Source of the DNA: Sneathiella sp.
GTDB taxonomy: Bacteria; Pseudomonadota; Alphaproteobacteria; Sneathiellales; Sneathiellaceae
Direction of reading: 5' to 3'
NCBI GenBank assembly: GCA_017643685.1
Contig: JAEPMY010000001.1
Span: 20,140 to 84,139, forward strand
DNA: 64,000 nucleotides
The stretch's first letter is position 1; each line of letters opens with the position of its first letter. Below, piece after piece: positions 17,226 through 26,210 of the stretch. A program made the translations under genes and the position numbers. The notes below the pieces were generated by a model that saw only the letters and a program-made list of their open reading frames with translations, was not told the origin of the DNA and did not search any database.

Positions 17226-20200
17226 ATGGAAAGAACAGAAGCAACCGATCCGAAGAAAAATACTGAAAATGCGACGTCACTTCTAACCTGGCAAAAACCA
17301 GTACCGTACCTTTTTGTTGGTTTGATCCTGCTGTTTCTGTATTTAAAACCGGAACATTTTTCGCCGGATGGCGACTATTTTGTGCCGCGTTACCTGTCAT
17401 TTCTGACATTGATGTGCGGGATTATTCTTGCTGGCGCCCTCATCGGCTTTTGCCGCCAGAAGCCCAATATCTTTTTGTTATGCTTGGCCCATATTTTTGC
17501 GGGTCACGCCCTACTTCAGCTTCAACTGACCATTTGGGAATTTTTTGAATCCCCAAATGAACACCAAAGCAATACAGAGCAACTTCATTTCCTGATCCTA
17601 CCTCTTTTTATGTCGAGCAGTTTATTCCTTCTTGCCCTTATGGATCGGTTAGAGAGAGGGCTTTCAATTCGATCTTATGAGCAGATGGTATACGGAGCCT
17701 TTGGAACCTCCATTCTCATCTTTTCCCTGTTCCTGCATCTGACATTTGGCACCCCCAATGTGAATATCAGCTCAGATTTGGTATTTACCGGATCGCTGAT
17801 AAGCATCACCCTCTCCTTTTTGGCGCTCGTCCTGTTCCCCATAAAACGGAAAGCAGATATTTTCAGTCTGCGCTATTGGACCATCTTTCTTATTCTCGGC
17901 AATTTAACCATTTATCTGACACCGACCGAGCTTATGAGCGGGCTTACAAAGCTAAACAGCATTGAAGTCGAATTTGTCCGAAGCGGTGTTTTTCTCACTC
18001 TTATTGGAGGCCTGATTTTCCATTCTGTCGCGATCATTTTAACCGAACAAAAGCAGAGTGAGCGGATCAAGCGAAGTCGCGCTGCCGCTGAGCTTTCGCA
18101 TCTCGGATCTCTGATGATCAACAAATCCGACAGTTTTGAAGGGGCGGCAAAATCACTGATCAATTTAATTTCTGAGCGAGAGGGATATGCCGCCGCGCAT
18201 TTGATGCTTTTAACTCAGAACAAGATGCGGCATTACTGGCACTTGGAAGACCCCAAGCAATACCAGCAGTTTCGGATATCCTCGGAAAATAATGAAATGG
18301 CTTACGGGGAGGGTTTCCTTGGCTCTCTCTGGGAAGATCAGCGCCACGGCAACATTTCGGATCTTTCTATGGCCGAAGATATGGAATATCGCCGAAAGAA
18401 AGCCGCTGAAGAGGCGGGCCTATCATCTGTTTTTGCAATCCCGGTCCTCAGCTCCGGTAGATTAATTGCGATGATGGAGTTTTTCCATAAGGAGATATCC
18501 CAACCGGAGCATAATCAGGTTTCAGCGATCACCGCGCTATGTCATCAGCTGGGTAGCCTTTATCAGCGCCAAATTCGTGAAAAACGCCTGACAGAAAGAG
18601 AGTATCTCCATCAAGAAGTTGCCGATCGCTTTCCATTAGCAATGGCCATTTTTGATAGTAAGGAGCAGCTCGTTTTCCATAACGGACCGTTCAAAACTCT
18701 GATGATCGAATGCTGCGGAGACATCCAGCTTGATTTCGATTTCACAGATATGGTGACGGCCACCGCGTTCAGCGGACAAGTAGCCTCGGCGACTGACGAT
18801 CCCCAATCTTGGATTGAAAATGCAACAAACTGCTTGAACACGCCAGGTAGCTACATGATTTGGCGTATGGCGTCAGGCAACCAATTGGAATTTTCTGTTA
18901 AGAATATGTCGGGGGGCCGAACTCTCTGTCTTTGGACAGATGTGACAACCGAGCAAGATGCCCTCATACAAAATGATCAAACGAACAACACGTTAAATGC
19001 CATCTTTGATACCCTGCCCTCCGGGATTTGTATCTTTGATAAGAATCTGCAGGTAACTGACTTTAATTCCAAATTTGTGAGTATGCTGGAACTGGGCGAT
19101 GGGGAAATCAAACGTGGGATCAACTTTGGGGCGTTTTTGAAACTGTTTCGCGACAAACAATATCAATATGCCGAGTTCCTCTCTGAAATGGCAGAGCTTC
19201 GGATTAAAATGGCCGAGGGGAGAAAGCCTTACCACAACGAGCAAATGCTCTTCTGTCAGCGAACCTTTAACGCTTATGCCGCACCAACTCAGGAAGATGG
19301 CTTCACCCTAACGCTTATGGATATGTCAGAGATTGAGAGCTATCAACTAGAACTCAGGGAAGCCAAAAGTCAGGCGGAAAGTAGTGCAGAAAAAGCAATG
19401 GAGCTCGCCCAAACGGCGCAAAGCTCCAACAAAATTAAATCTGATTTCCTAACCTTGATAGATCGGGAACTTCGAATTCCACTTAATAGCATTTCAACCG
19501 CCAATGACTTGCTTAAATCCACGCAGATTTCACCTGAACAATCCCGTCATCTGAAAATCATTAAAAGCGCGACGGAAGATTTATCCAACTTGATGGAAGA
19601 TATTCAGGATTTAGCCAATCTGGAATCTCAAAAGCTGACGCTGATCCCTCAACCTGTTCATATGGGCGATTTAATTGATAAACTGAACAGTCAATGGTCT
19701 TTTCTTGCAAAAAGTAAATCATTGGATTTTCGGATTAAGGCTGATCCCAACATCCCCGCGCTCATCTGTCTTGATGGGCGGCGCCTTGAACAAATTATCG
19801 GGAATCTGGTTGATAACGCCCTGAAATACACCCGAAGTGGTGAGATTGTTGTGTCCATTAAATTAGGACGAAAATCACAGAAGTTGAACATATCTGTAAA
19901 AGATACCGGCATCGGGATCGCCAAAGAACAACAACGGAACCTTTTCCAATCCCTCGAAAAGGCCGTTGCCTCGGGTGACCGAAATCAAGACTGGAGTGGG
20001 CTTGGCCTGACGCTTTGCTATGATCTTGTAAAATTGATGGGCGGCAAAATTCGGGTATCTTCCGAACCAGGAGAAGGTTCCAAATTCACTTTTGATGTCC
20101 AATACACGCTCCCCACATCGGATCAGGAATTTGACCGAAACTTTGAAACGCAAATTCCGGATGATGAAGCGTGGCCGAACACGTCCCCAACGCTGACTAT

Positions 20201-20993
20201 TTTAGTCGCGGAGGATCATCCTGTTAATCAGGTGGTCACGCAGGAATTGCTGACCAAATGGGGGCATCAAGTCGAAATTGTCGAAAATGGTGAGCTGGCG
20301 GTGGCAGCCGTTGCCACCTGTAAATTTGACCTGGTCATAATGGACATCCATATGCCGGTGATGGATGGTCTGCAGGCCTGTAAAGAAATTCGCGCGTTTC
20401 CCGGACGGATTAAAGATATTCCAATTATTGCACTGACCGCCAATTCCATGTCTGGCGAACGGCAACGCTGTTTGAAAGCTGGAATGAATGATTATCTGAC
20501 CAAACCCGTTCATAAATGGGAGCTGAAAGACACTCTCCTCACCTATAGCAATATGAAGCGGGTTGGCGAGGATACATGGAAGCAAAAGATTGCCCCCCGG
20601 CAACGCGGTCCTGATCGAAACAACATTCCGGCAATGGGCGCAAAAGTTCTGGACCATCAAATCTTTCAGGAATTTATTGAGAATTTTGGCTTAACCGTTG
20701 TCAGAAACCTCGCGGAAAAGTTGGTCGATCAGTATGAGATCAATCACACAAATGTCATGAATATGCTGCACGAGAATGACTGGAAAGGTATCGGAAAAGA
20801 AGCCCATATGATCAAAAGTGGCTTTGGACAGTTTGGCCTTATGCAGGCCGCCGCCTTTGCCACCCAGATGGATATGGATGCGAAACGAGGGAACAAGCTA
20901 AATGTCCTCGATAACGCAGCATCGATGCTTAACCTCTGTGACGAGGCTTTGATCCAATTAAAACAACAATTGGAGGCGTTGCAGCCACTGTAA
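17226..20993 (+). CDS. Membrane hybrid sensor kinase with HPt, lacking the phospho-accepting His
   Basis: A 1255-residue protein. About eight hydrophobic helices (25-280) are followed by a GAF-like domain (about 295-445), a PAS-like region (about 460-580), another PAS (about 590-700), a coiled coil, a HisKA-HATPase core, a receiver and an HPt. In the H-box, the usual SHELRTPL reads DRELRIPL: Arg747 replaces the His. The ATPase looks intact (IIGNLVDNALKY, KDTGIGI, GLGLTLCYDL). The receiver has Asp1040 in IMDIHMPVMDG and the HPt has His1194 in AHMIKSGFGQFG. It therefore cannot autophosphorylate at the normal site and may act as a phosphorelay or scaffold fed by another kinase. It is the last gene of the run. 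Confidence 0.9.
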   Translation: MERTEATDPKKNTENATSLLTWQKPVPYLFVGLILLFLYLKPEHFSPDGDYFVPRYLSFLTLMCGIILAGALIGFCRQKPNIFLLCLAHIFAGHALLQLQLTIWEFFESPNEHQSNTEQLHFLILPLFMSSSLFLLALMDRLERGLSIRSYEQMVYGAFGTSILIFSLFLHLTFGTPNVNISSDLVFTGSLISITLSFLALVLFPIKRKADIFSLRYWTIFLILGNLTIYLTPTELMSGLTKLNSIEVEFVRSGVFLTLIGGLIFHSVAIILTEQKQSERIKRSRAAAELSHLGSLMINKSDSFEGAAKSLINLISEREGYAAAHLMLLTQNKMRHYWHLEDPKQYQQFRISSENNEMAYGEGFLGSLWEDQRHGNISDLSMAEDMEYRRKKAAEEAGLSSVFAIPVLSSGRLIAMMEFFHKEISQPEHNQVSAITALCHQLGSLYQRQIREKRLTEREYLHQEVADRFPLAMAIFDSKEQLVFHNGPFKTLMIECCGDIQLDFDFTDMVTATAFSGQVASATDDPQSWIENATNCLNTPGSYMIWRMASGNQLEFSVKNMSGGRTLCLWTDVTTEQDALIQNDQTNNTLNAIFDTLPSGICIFDKNLQVTDFNSKFVSMLELGDGEIKRGINFGAFLKLFRDKQYQYAEFLSEMAELRIKMAEGRKPYHNEQMLFCQRTFNAYAAPTQEDGFTLTLMDMSEIESYQLELREAKSQAESSAEKAMELAQTAQSSNKIKSDFLTLIDRELRIPLNSISTANDLLKSTQISPEQSRHLKIIKSATEDLSNLMEDIQDLANLESQKLTLIPQPVHMGDLIDKLNSQWSFLAKSKSLDFRIKADPNIPALICLDGRRLEQIIGNLVDNALKYTRSGEIVVSIKLGRKSQKLNISVKDTGIGIAKEQQRNLFQSLEKAVASGDRNQDWSGLGLTLCYDLVKLMGGKIRVSSEPGEGSKFTFDVQYTLPTSDQEFDRNFETQIPDDEAWPNTSPTLTILVAEDHPVNQVVTQELLTKWGHQVEIVENGELAVAAVATCKFDLVIMDIHMPVMDGLQACKEIRAFPGRIKDIPIIALTANSMSGERQRCLKAGMNDYLTKPVHKWELKDTLLTYSNMKRVGEDTWKQKIAPRQRGPDRNNIPAMGAKVLDHQIFQEFIENFGLTVVRNLAEKLVDQYEINHTNVMNMLHENDWKGIGKEAHMIKSGFGQFGLMQAAAFATQMDMDAKRGNKLNVLDNAASMLNLCDEALIQLKQQLEALQPL

Positions 20994-21008
20994 TCTTCTC
21001 ATTTAATC

Positions 21009-21048
21009 CTGTTATGTGTAGTAATAGAAAAACTTTGACACATAACAG
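21009..21048 (+). promoter_or_regulatory. 11-bp perfect inverted repeat ahead of the alpha/beta hydrolase gene
   Basis: CTGTTATGTGT (21009-21019) is mirrored by ACACATAACAG (21038-21048), with an 18-base spacer. It lies between the hybrid kinase stop and the GTG start at 21059 and overlaps a TTGACA-like hexamer (21035-21040). No T-run follows, so an operator for the sulfatase/amino-sugar operon is the best reading. Confidence 0.5.
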
Positions 21049-21058
21049 GGGTGGGTAC

Positions 21059-21889
21059 GTGAGTTCCGAAGCGCAAACAGGCTTTGCTGATTTAGGCAGC
21101 CATAAGATTTTTTACAAAATTGCCGGACAAGGGCCCCGCCTGATGATTATCACAGGCACTAACTCTGACACGCGCCACACGCCCACCATTTATGACGCAC
21201 CCGGCGCCGAAAAGTTTGAGCTTCTGAACTTTGATCACCGCGGAATGGGTCAATCAGGGACAATCGATACCGCCCCTGAAATGGCAGATTACGCTGATGA
21301 TATCGCAAAATTACTCGACCATTTAGGCTGGGATAACACTGCTGTCGTGGGCGTTAGCTTTGGTGGTATGGTCGCACAACATTTTGCGCTGCGTCATCCT
21401 GATCGTGTGACCAAGCTTGCTCTTTGCTGCACCAGTCCCGGCGGGGATGGTGGCTCTTCTTACCCGCTGCATACTCTGTTAGACAAAACAGCAGAAGAAT
21501 ACGCGCGCTTCATCATGAAAAAAATGAACGTCAAACATGATGATACCTGGCAGGAAAAGTATCCTGTCAAAGCCAAGGCCACTTATGAGTTTTATCTTCG
21601 CGGGGCTGATCAGAATTTGGGCGATCCTGAACGGTTTCAAGCCTTAAAAAACCAGTTTATGGCCCGGTCACGTCATAACACATATGATCAGCTTCACTTG
21701 TTACCGATGCCCGTCCTTGTGGCCGCTGGCATTGATGATGGCGTTGCCCCTCCGGAAAATGCAGAGGCAATGGCCGATGTTATTCCAAAGTCAGAATTAA
21801 AAATTTTCCGCGGCGGTCATCTCTTTATGAAAGAAGATGCCAAGGCCTGGCCGTATCTGTTTAATTTCCTGAAAGGTGAGGAGACTTAA
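21059..21889 (+). CDS. Alpha/beta hydrolase
   Basis: A 276-residue serine hydrolase of the alpha/beta fold. The nucleophile elbow GVSFGGMVAQ puts Ser at about residue 100; NFDHRGMGQSG is the oxyanion region; FRGGHLFMKED provides the His. GTG 21059 is chosen because AGGGGTGGG precedes it; an upstream TTG would begin within the inverted repeat. It ends one base before the sulfatase start, so the two genes are in one operon. Substrate unknown; an ester or lactone in the same sugar pathway is possible. Confidence 0.85.
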   Translation: MSSEAQTGFADLGSHKIFYKIAGQGPRLMIITGTNSDTRHTPTIYDAPGAEKFELLNFDHRGMGQSGTIDTAPEMADYADDIAKLLDHLGWDNTAVVGVSFGGMVAQHFALRHPDRVTKLALCCTSPGGDGGSSYPLHTLLDKTAEEYARFIMKKMNVKHDDTWQEKYPVKAKATYEFYLRGADQNLGDPERFQALKNQFMARSRHNTYDQLHLLPMPVLVAAGIDDGVAPPENAEAMADVIPKSELKIFRGGHLFMKEDAKAWPYLFNFLKGEET

Positions 21890-21890
21890 A

Positions 21891-23465
21891 ATGGGTGACG
21901 TTAAAAACATTCTCTTCATCATGTGTGATCAGCTACGGGCCGATTATCTAGGCTGTAACGGTCACCCGACTATCAAAACGCCAAACATTGATCGTCTTGC
22001 CCAGATGGGTGTGAATTTCAAGAAAACATATGTTCAGGCGCCGGTTTGTGGCTCGTCCCGAATGTCTTTTTATACCGGTCGCTATATGTTCACCCATGGC
22101 GCAACATATAACGGTGTGCCTCTCAATGTCGGACAGCCTACTCTAGGCGACTATATGCGGGAACTGGGTGTTGCAACGGGTCTCATTGGCAAAACGCATA
22201 TGACCGCTGATCGGGCCAATATGGACCGGCTCGGCATTGATCCGATCACTAAAAACGGCATCCTTGCCAGCCAGTGCGGTTTTGAACCGTGGGAGCGAGA
22301 TGACGGCCTGCATCCGGATCAATTAACTGGCGGCGATCTACCCTATAACCAGTATCTGAAATCCCACGGATATGATGGGGACAACCCATGGCACACGGCC
22401 GCCAATTCAGGGGTTGATGAGAACGGTGATCTGCAAAGCGGATGGTTCCTTAGGAATGCGCACCTGCCCGCAGTCGTGCATAAAGATCATTCAGAAACGG
22501 CATATATGACAGATCGGGCCATGGATACGATTACCAAGCTTGGTGATATGCCTTGGTGCCTGCATCTCAGTTATATCAAACCGCATTGGCCTTACATCGC
22601 GCCCGCTCCGTACCATAACATGTATAGCGCGGATGACGTGATCCCCGCCAACCGGAACGCGGCAGAGAAAGACAACCCTCATCCGGTTGTCAGAGCGTTT
22701 ATGAACCACGAAGAGAGCCAGAATTTCTCTGACGAGGAAAAACGCCGCCATGTTATCCCCGCTTATATGGGGCTCATCACTGAAATTGATGACCATATCG
22801 GCCGAATTGTCGAGTTCCTGTCTGAAAGCGGGCGGCTTGAAAACACGATGATTGTGCTCACCAGTGATCATGGTGACTATCTGGGGGATCATTGGCTCGG
22901 TGAAAAAGAACTGTTTCATGAAGAAAGCGTGCAAATACCGCTCATCATTTATGATCCATCGCTGAAGGCTGAAAAAGCAAGAGGACATGAAGTTGACGAT
23001 CTGGTGGAATCCATCGACCTGATCCCAACCTTTATCGATGCGCTTGGTGGTGCCGCTAAAAACCACGTGTTGGAGGGGCGAAACCTCCGGCCTTTCCTGA
23101 CAGGCGAAAAACCTAGCAACTGGCGTGATATGGCCATCAGCGAGGTAGATTATGCATGGCGCGGTGCCCGGCTTGAGCTTGGTCTTGCGCCGGATCGAAC
23201 CCGTGGATACATGATCCGAACGGAAGACTGGAAATACATCTCATATGATGGGTTCGAACCGCAGCTCTATAATCTTAAATCCGACCCCAAAGAGCTTGTC
23301 GATCTGGTGCCTGAAGGGCGACATACCAATATTGTCGAAGAATTCGAAAATAAACTGTATCATTGGATACGGGCGCGTAAAACGCGGTTCACGATGGACC
23401 ATGATACCATTGAGGCGAAGACGGACAACGCCAAGGACCGCGGCATCTATTTTGGGGTTTGGTAG
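21891..23465 (+). CDS. Sulfatase / phosphonate monoester hydrolase family enzyme with atypical FGly motif
   Basis: A 524-residue member of the formylglycine-dependent sulfatase family. Metal-binding and core motifs are clear: MCDQLRADYLGCNGHP, TPNIDRLAQMGV, KTHMT and LTSDHGDYLGDH. The activation motif reads APVCGSSRMSFYTGRY, that is C53-G-S-S-R where C-x-P/A-x-R is expected. The Cys and Arg remain, so formylglycine formation may still occur. Length and layout resemble arylsulfatase/phosphonate monoester hydrolases. No signal peptide is visible, so it should act in the cytoplasm. It is followed after two bases by a GlcNAc kinase, which suggests a sulfated amino sugar as substrate. Confidence 0.88.
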   Translation: MGDVKNILFIMCDQLRADYLGCNGHPTIKTPNIDRLAQMGVNFKKTYVQAPVCGSSRMSFYTGRYMFTHGATYNGVPLNVGQPTLGDYMRELGVATGLIGKTHMTADRANMDRLGIDPITKNGILASQCGFEPWERDDGLHPDQLTGGDLPYNQYLKSHGYDGDNPWHTAANSGVDENGDLQSGWFLRNAHLPAVVHKDHSETAYMTDRAMDTITKLGDMPWCLHLSYIKPHWPYIAPAPYHNMYSADDVIPANRNAAEKDNPHPVVRAFMNHEESQNFSDEEKRRHVIPAYMGLITEIDDHIGRIVEFLSESGRLENTMIVLTSDHGDYLGDHWLGEKELFHEESVQIPLIIYDPSLKAEKARGHEVDDLVESIDLIPTFIDALGGAAKNHVLEGRNLRPFLTGEKPSNWRDMAISEVDYAWRGARLELGLAPDRTRGYMIRTEDWKYISYDGFEPQLYNLKSDPKELVDLVPEGRHTNIVEEFENKLYHWIRARKTRFTMDHDTIEAKTDNAKDRGIYFGVW

Positions 23466-23467
23466 AT

Positions 23468-24376
23468 ATGGAATGGCAAGCGGAACCGACCTTTCTGATC
23501 GCGGCTGATTGCGGCGGTACAAAATGCCGTGTGCGCATTTACGGCTATATGGGAAATATCATTGGTGAGGGCGTGGCAGGCCCCGCCAATATGTCATTAG
23601 GGCCAGAAAGAACGCTTGAAGAAATCCTCAAGGCGTCAAAACTTGCCATCTCTCAATGCGGGCTGCCTATTGCATTTGAAAACACAACTTTAAGTGCAGG
23701 GATTGCTGGGCTTGTTGATGAAGAAGCCGCCGCCAGACTAAAGTCCCTACCCCATCCGTTTAAAGAATTTCACGCCGCATCTGATGCTTACACGGCTTAT
23801 CTTGGCGCTTTTGGTGGTGACCGGACCAATGCAGCCATTGCGATCTTTGGAACAGGCTCCAGCATTTTCGGCAAAGACGAAAATGGATATTTTACGCTTG
23901 GCGGGTGGGGGCTCCCCCTTTCAGATCAAGCATCTGGGGCACGCCTTGGGCAGCTGGCGGTTCGCGAAAGCCTGAAAGCCGCAGAAGGTATTCAACCCGC
24001 AAGCCCCCTCACGGATCAGATAATCAAACGCCTTGGCGGCGATGCAAAATCAATTTATCGGTGGAGCCTTGAGGCAAAACCCGCTGACTATGCCATTTTC
24101 TGTCCAGATATCTTAAATGCTGCAGATCTTGGAGATGATATCGCAAGCTTCCTCGTGAAGACCACTCGCCGGGAGGCCCAAAACCTTCTGGCAGCGACAG
24201 CCGCTCGCGGCGTTAAAAATATTGTTCTGATGGGTGGGCTCTCTGAATTTTATAAAAATAATCTGCATGAAAAATATCAACCGCTGATCACAACGGGTAA
24301 AGGCGATGCGATGGAGGGCGCGCGCCTGATGGCCAATGAAAAGCTGGCAACCGTTACATTGAATGCGGCATCCTGA
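23468..24376 (+). CDS. N-acetylglucosamine kinase (BadF/BadG/BcrA/BcrD ATPase family)
   Basis: A 302-residue sugar kinase of the ASKHA fold that would make GlcNAc-6-phosphate from GlcNAc and ATP. Visible motifs are AADCGGTKCRVRIYG (phosphate 1), AIFGTGSSIFGKDENG (phosphate 2) and the GGWGLPLSDQASGARLG block typical of GlcNAc kinases. ATG 23468 begins two bases after the sulfatase stop. The stop codon overlaps the start of nagA (TGATG), a strong sign that its product feeds the deacetylase. Confidence 0.88.
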   Translation: MEWQAEPTFLIAADCGGTKCRVRIYGYMGNIIGEGVAGPANMSLGPERTLEEILKASKLAISQCGLPIAFENTTLSAGIAGLVDEEAAARLKSLPHPFKEFHAASDAYTAYLGAFGGDRTNAAIAIFGTGSSIFGKDENGYFTLGGWGLPLSDQASGARLGQLAVRESLKAAEGIQPASPLTDQIIKRLGGDAKSIYRWSLEAKPADYAIFCPDILNAADLGDDIASFLVKTTRREAQNLLAATAARGVKNIVLMGGLSEFYKNNLHEKYQPLITTGKGDAMEGARLMANEKLATVTLNAAS

Positions 24377-25509
24377 TGATCGCTGTTACCGCCAAACATA
24401 TCTTGATCGGGGGGCAATGGGTAAGTGATCAAGCTCTGCTGATCGAAAACGGTAAAATCTCTGCTATTCGTGACAGAACACAAATCGCTTCCGGCATAGA
24501 ATTAAAAGATTTTGGCGATACCTATCTGGCGCCAGGCCTGTTTGATATTCAGGTCAACGGCGGTGGCGATGTGCTCCTGAATGATGAGCCAACGGTGGGC
24601 GGCCTCCTCGCCATTGCAAAGGCTCATCAGAAGTTTGGGACCACCTCCCTGCTCCCTACTTTAATCACTGATACTTTTGAAACCATGCGACAAGCCGCAG
24701 CGGCAGTTGCAGAAGCCCGAGCGCAAGGCCGCCATCAGATCAAAGGCATTCATTTTGAAGGCCCTTTTCTAAATACCGCGCGCAAAGGGGTGCATCACGC
24801 CCCCTATATCCGGGAATTTGAAAACCGTTTTCTCGATCTCTTGGATGAATTTGACCTTGGGGCGGTACTGGTCACGCTCGCCCCAGAGAATGTTCCGCCT
24901 GAATTTATAAAAGGGCTCCGCGCGCGTGATGTGGTTCTGTCCATGGGGCATACCACTGCGAATTTTGAAACGGCTAAAGCGGCTATCACCCAAGGGGTTA
25001 CAGGATTAACTCACCTCTTTAATGCGATGCCGCCCTTCCTTTCGCGGGAGCCAGGCCCAATTGGCGCGGCCTTCGAAGATACAAGATCATTCGCCAGTGT
25101 CATTGCCGATGGACATCATATCCACCCTTCGACCTTAAAAACGGCTCTTCAGCTTTTAGGACCTGACCGGAGCATTCTAATTACAGATGCGATGCCCCCT
25201 GTTGGCGGCATGGGCTCAGGTTTTAAATTGATGGATTTGGATATCCTTGTCGAGGACGGCCGTTGCCAAACGGCAGATGGGACCCTTGCCGGTGCTTGCA
25301 TCAGTATGTGGGATGCCGTCCAATACTGCAGGCAAACTCTTAATTTCTCCATTGAAGACTGTCTTCAAATGGCATCTGCGACCCCGGCCCGTTTCATGGG
25401 GCTTGGATCGCAAATTGGCACCTTGCAACAAGGGTATGATGCGGATTTTATCTGCTTTTCACCAGATGGAAGGATCTTAAACACCCATCTGGCTACAGAA
25501 TTTAAGTAA
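24376..25509 (+). CDS. nagA: N-acetylglucosamine-6-phosphate deacetylase NagA
   Basis: A 377-residue amidohydrolase-fold enzyme that removes acetate from GlcNAc-6-phosphate. Expected metal and catalytic residues are present: Glu128 in GIHFEGPFLN, His192 in SMGHTTANFE, His213 in GLTHLFNAMPP and Asp271 in ITDAMPPVGG. The N-terminal LAPGLFDIQVNGGG block is also typical. No nagB deaminase is seen in the window, so the glucosamine-6-phosphate must be used by a gene elsewhere. It is the last gene of this operon and ends one base before a convergent VOC gene. Confidence 0.93.
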   Translation: MIAVTAKHILIGGQWVSDQALLIENGKISAIRDRTQIASGIELKDFGDTYLAPGLFDIQVNGGGDVLLNDEPTVGGLLAIAKAHQKFGTTSLLPTLITDTFETMRQAAAAVAEARAQGRHQIKGIHFEGPFLNTARKGVHHAPYIREFENRFLDLLDEFDLGAVLVTLAPENVPPEFIKGLRARDVVLSMGHTTANFETAKAAITQGVTGLTHLFNAMPPFLSREPGPIGAAFEDTRSFASVIADGHHIHPSTLKTALQLLGPDRSILITDAMPPVGGMGSGFKLMDLDILVEDGRCQTADGTLAGACISMWDAVQYCRQTLNFSIEDCLQMASATPARFMGLGSQIGTLQQGYDADFICFSPDGRILNTHLATEFK

Positions 25510-25510
25510 T

Positions 25511-26056
25511 TTAGCGGATATCAGGCTTAACCGTGCCATCATGCATCCAACGGGCATGATCCGGGGCGCGTTTAGTTTTCGACCACTCCTCCAGCATGTC
25601 CCATTTCACATCATCCAATTTGCTATGCATCGCAGGGGTGTCCGTATTGGCCGCCAGTTCAATGCGATGACCATTGGGATCAAAGAAATAGATAGACTGA
25701 AACAAGGTGTGATTGGTCAAGCCGACAACATCAATGCCATCTGCTTCCAGTTTAGCCTTTGTCTCTTCCAAGTCCGCTACGCTATCCACTTGAAAGGCAA
25801 TATGCTGAACCCATTCCGGCGTATTTTGATCCCGTCCCATTTCAGGTGAATTTGGCAGCTCAAAGAAGGCGAGGATGTTTCCCGCACCCGCATCCAGAAA
25901 CACATGCATGTAAGGATCCGGCGCCTTAGTGGACGGCACTTCATTTTCAGCAATCGCCAACACGAAATCCATATTCAGATATTTCACATACCATTCCACA
26001 GTTTCCTTAGCATCTTTGCAACGATAGGCCACATGGTGAATTTTCTGAATTTTCAT
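25511..26056 (-). CDS. VOC (glyoxalase/dioxygenase superfamily) metalloprotein
   Basis: A 181-residue protein with two beta-alpha-beta-beta-beta modules. Candidate metal ligands are the His in IHHVAYRCKD, the His in EWVQHIAFQVD and the Glu in DPNGHRIELAAN. The last 40 residues (KWDMLEEWSKTKR onward) form an extra C-terminal tail found in some ring-cleavage-like members. Reaction unknown: lyase, epimerase or extradiol dioxygenase are all possible. It is convergent with nagA and has its own upstream region. Confidence 0.75.
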   Translation of the reverse strand: MKIQKIHHVAYRCKDAKETVEWYVKYLNMDFVLAIAENEVPSTKAPDPYMHVFLDAGAGNILAFFELPNSPEMGRDQNTPEWVQHIAFQVDSVADLEETKAKLEADGIDVVGLTNHTLFQSIYFFDPNGHRIELAANTDTPAMHSKLDDVKWDMLEEWSKTKRAPDHARWMHDGTVKPDIR

Positions 26057-26148
26057 AGGGCACCTGCTTGGTTTGAATGATCTTTCTAAAATAAGTTACA
26101 AATGAAACTATTTCAACAGAATTCCCTCCACTTCAGGTGCAGAAAAAG

Positions 26149-26173
26149 AAAGGCCTGCGTAAAGCAGGCCTTT
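26149..26173 (-). terminator. Intrinsic terminator of the LuxR gene
   Basis: AAAGGCCTGC (26149-26158) pairs with GCAGGCCTTT (26164-26173) around a five-base loop. Read on the minus strand the stem is followed by a T-rich run (TTTCTTTTTCT), as expected for the end of the regulator transcript that stops at 26211. Confidence 0.8.
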
Positions 26174-26210
26174 GAGAGAGAGAAATTCAAATGCAAATGA
26201 GAACTTCAGA

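Noticed and set aside
22491..23066. 191-codon open frame opposite the sulfatase gene
   Set aside because: It lies wholly within a well-supported gene, has no family features and no ribosome site.
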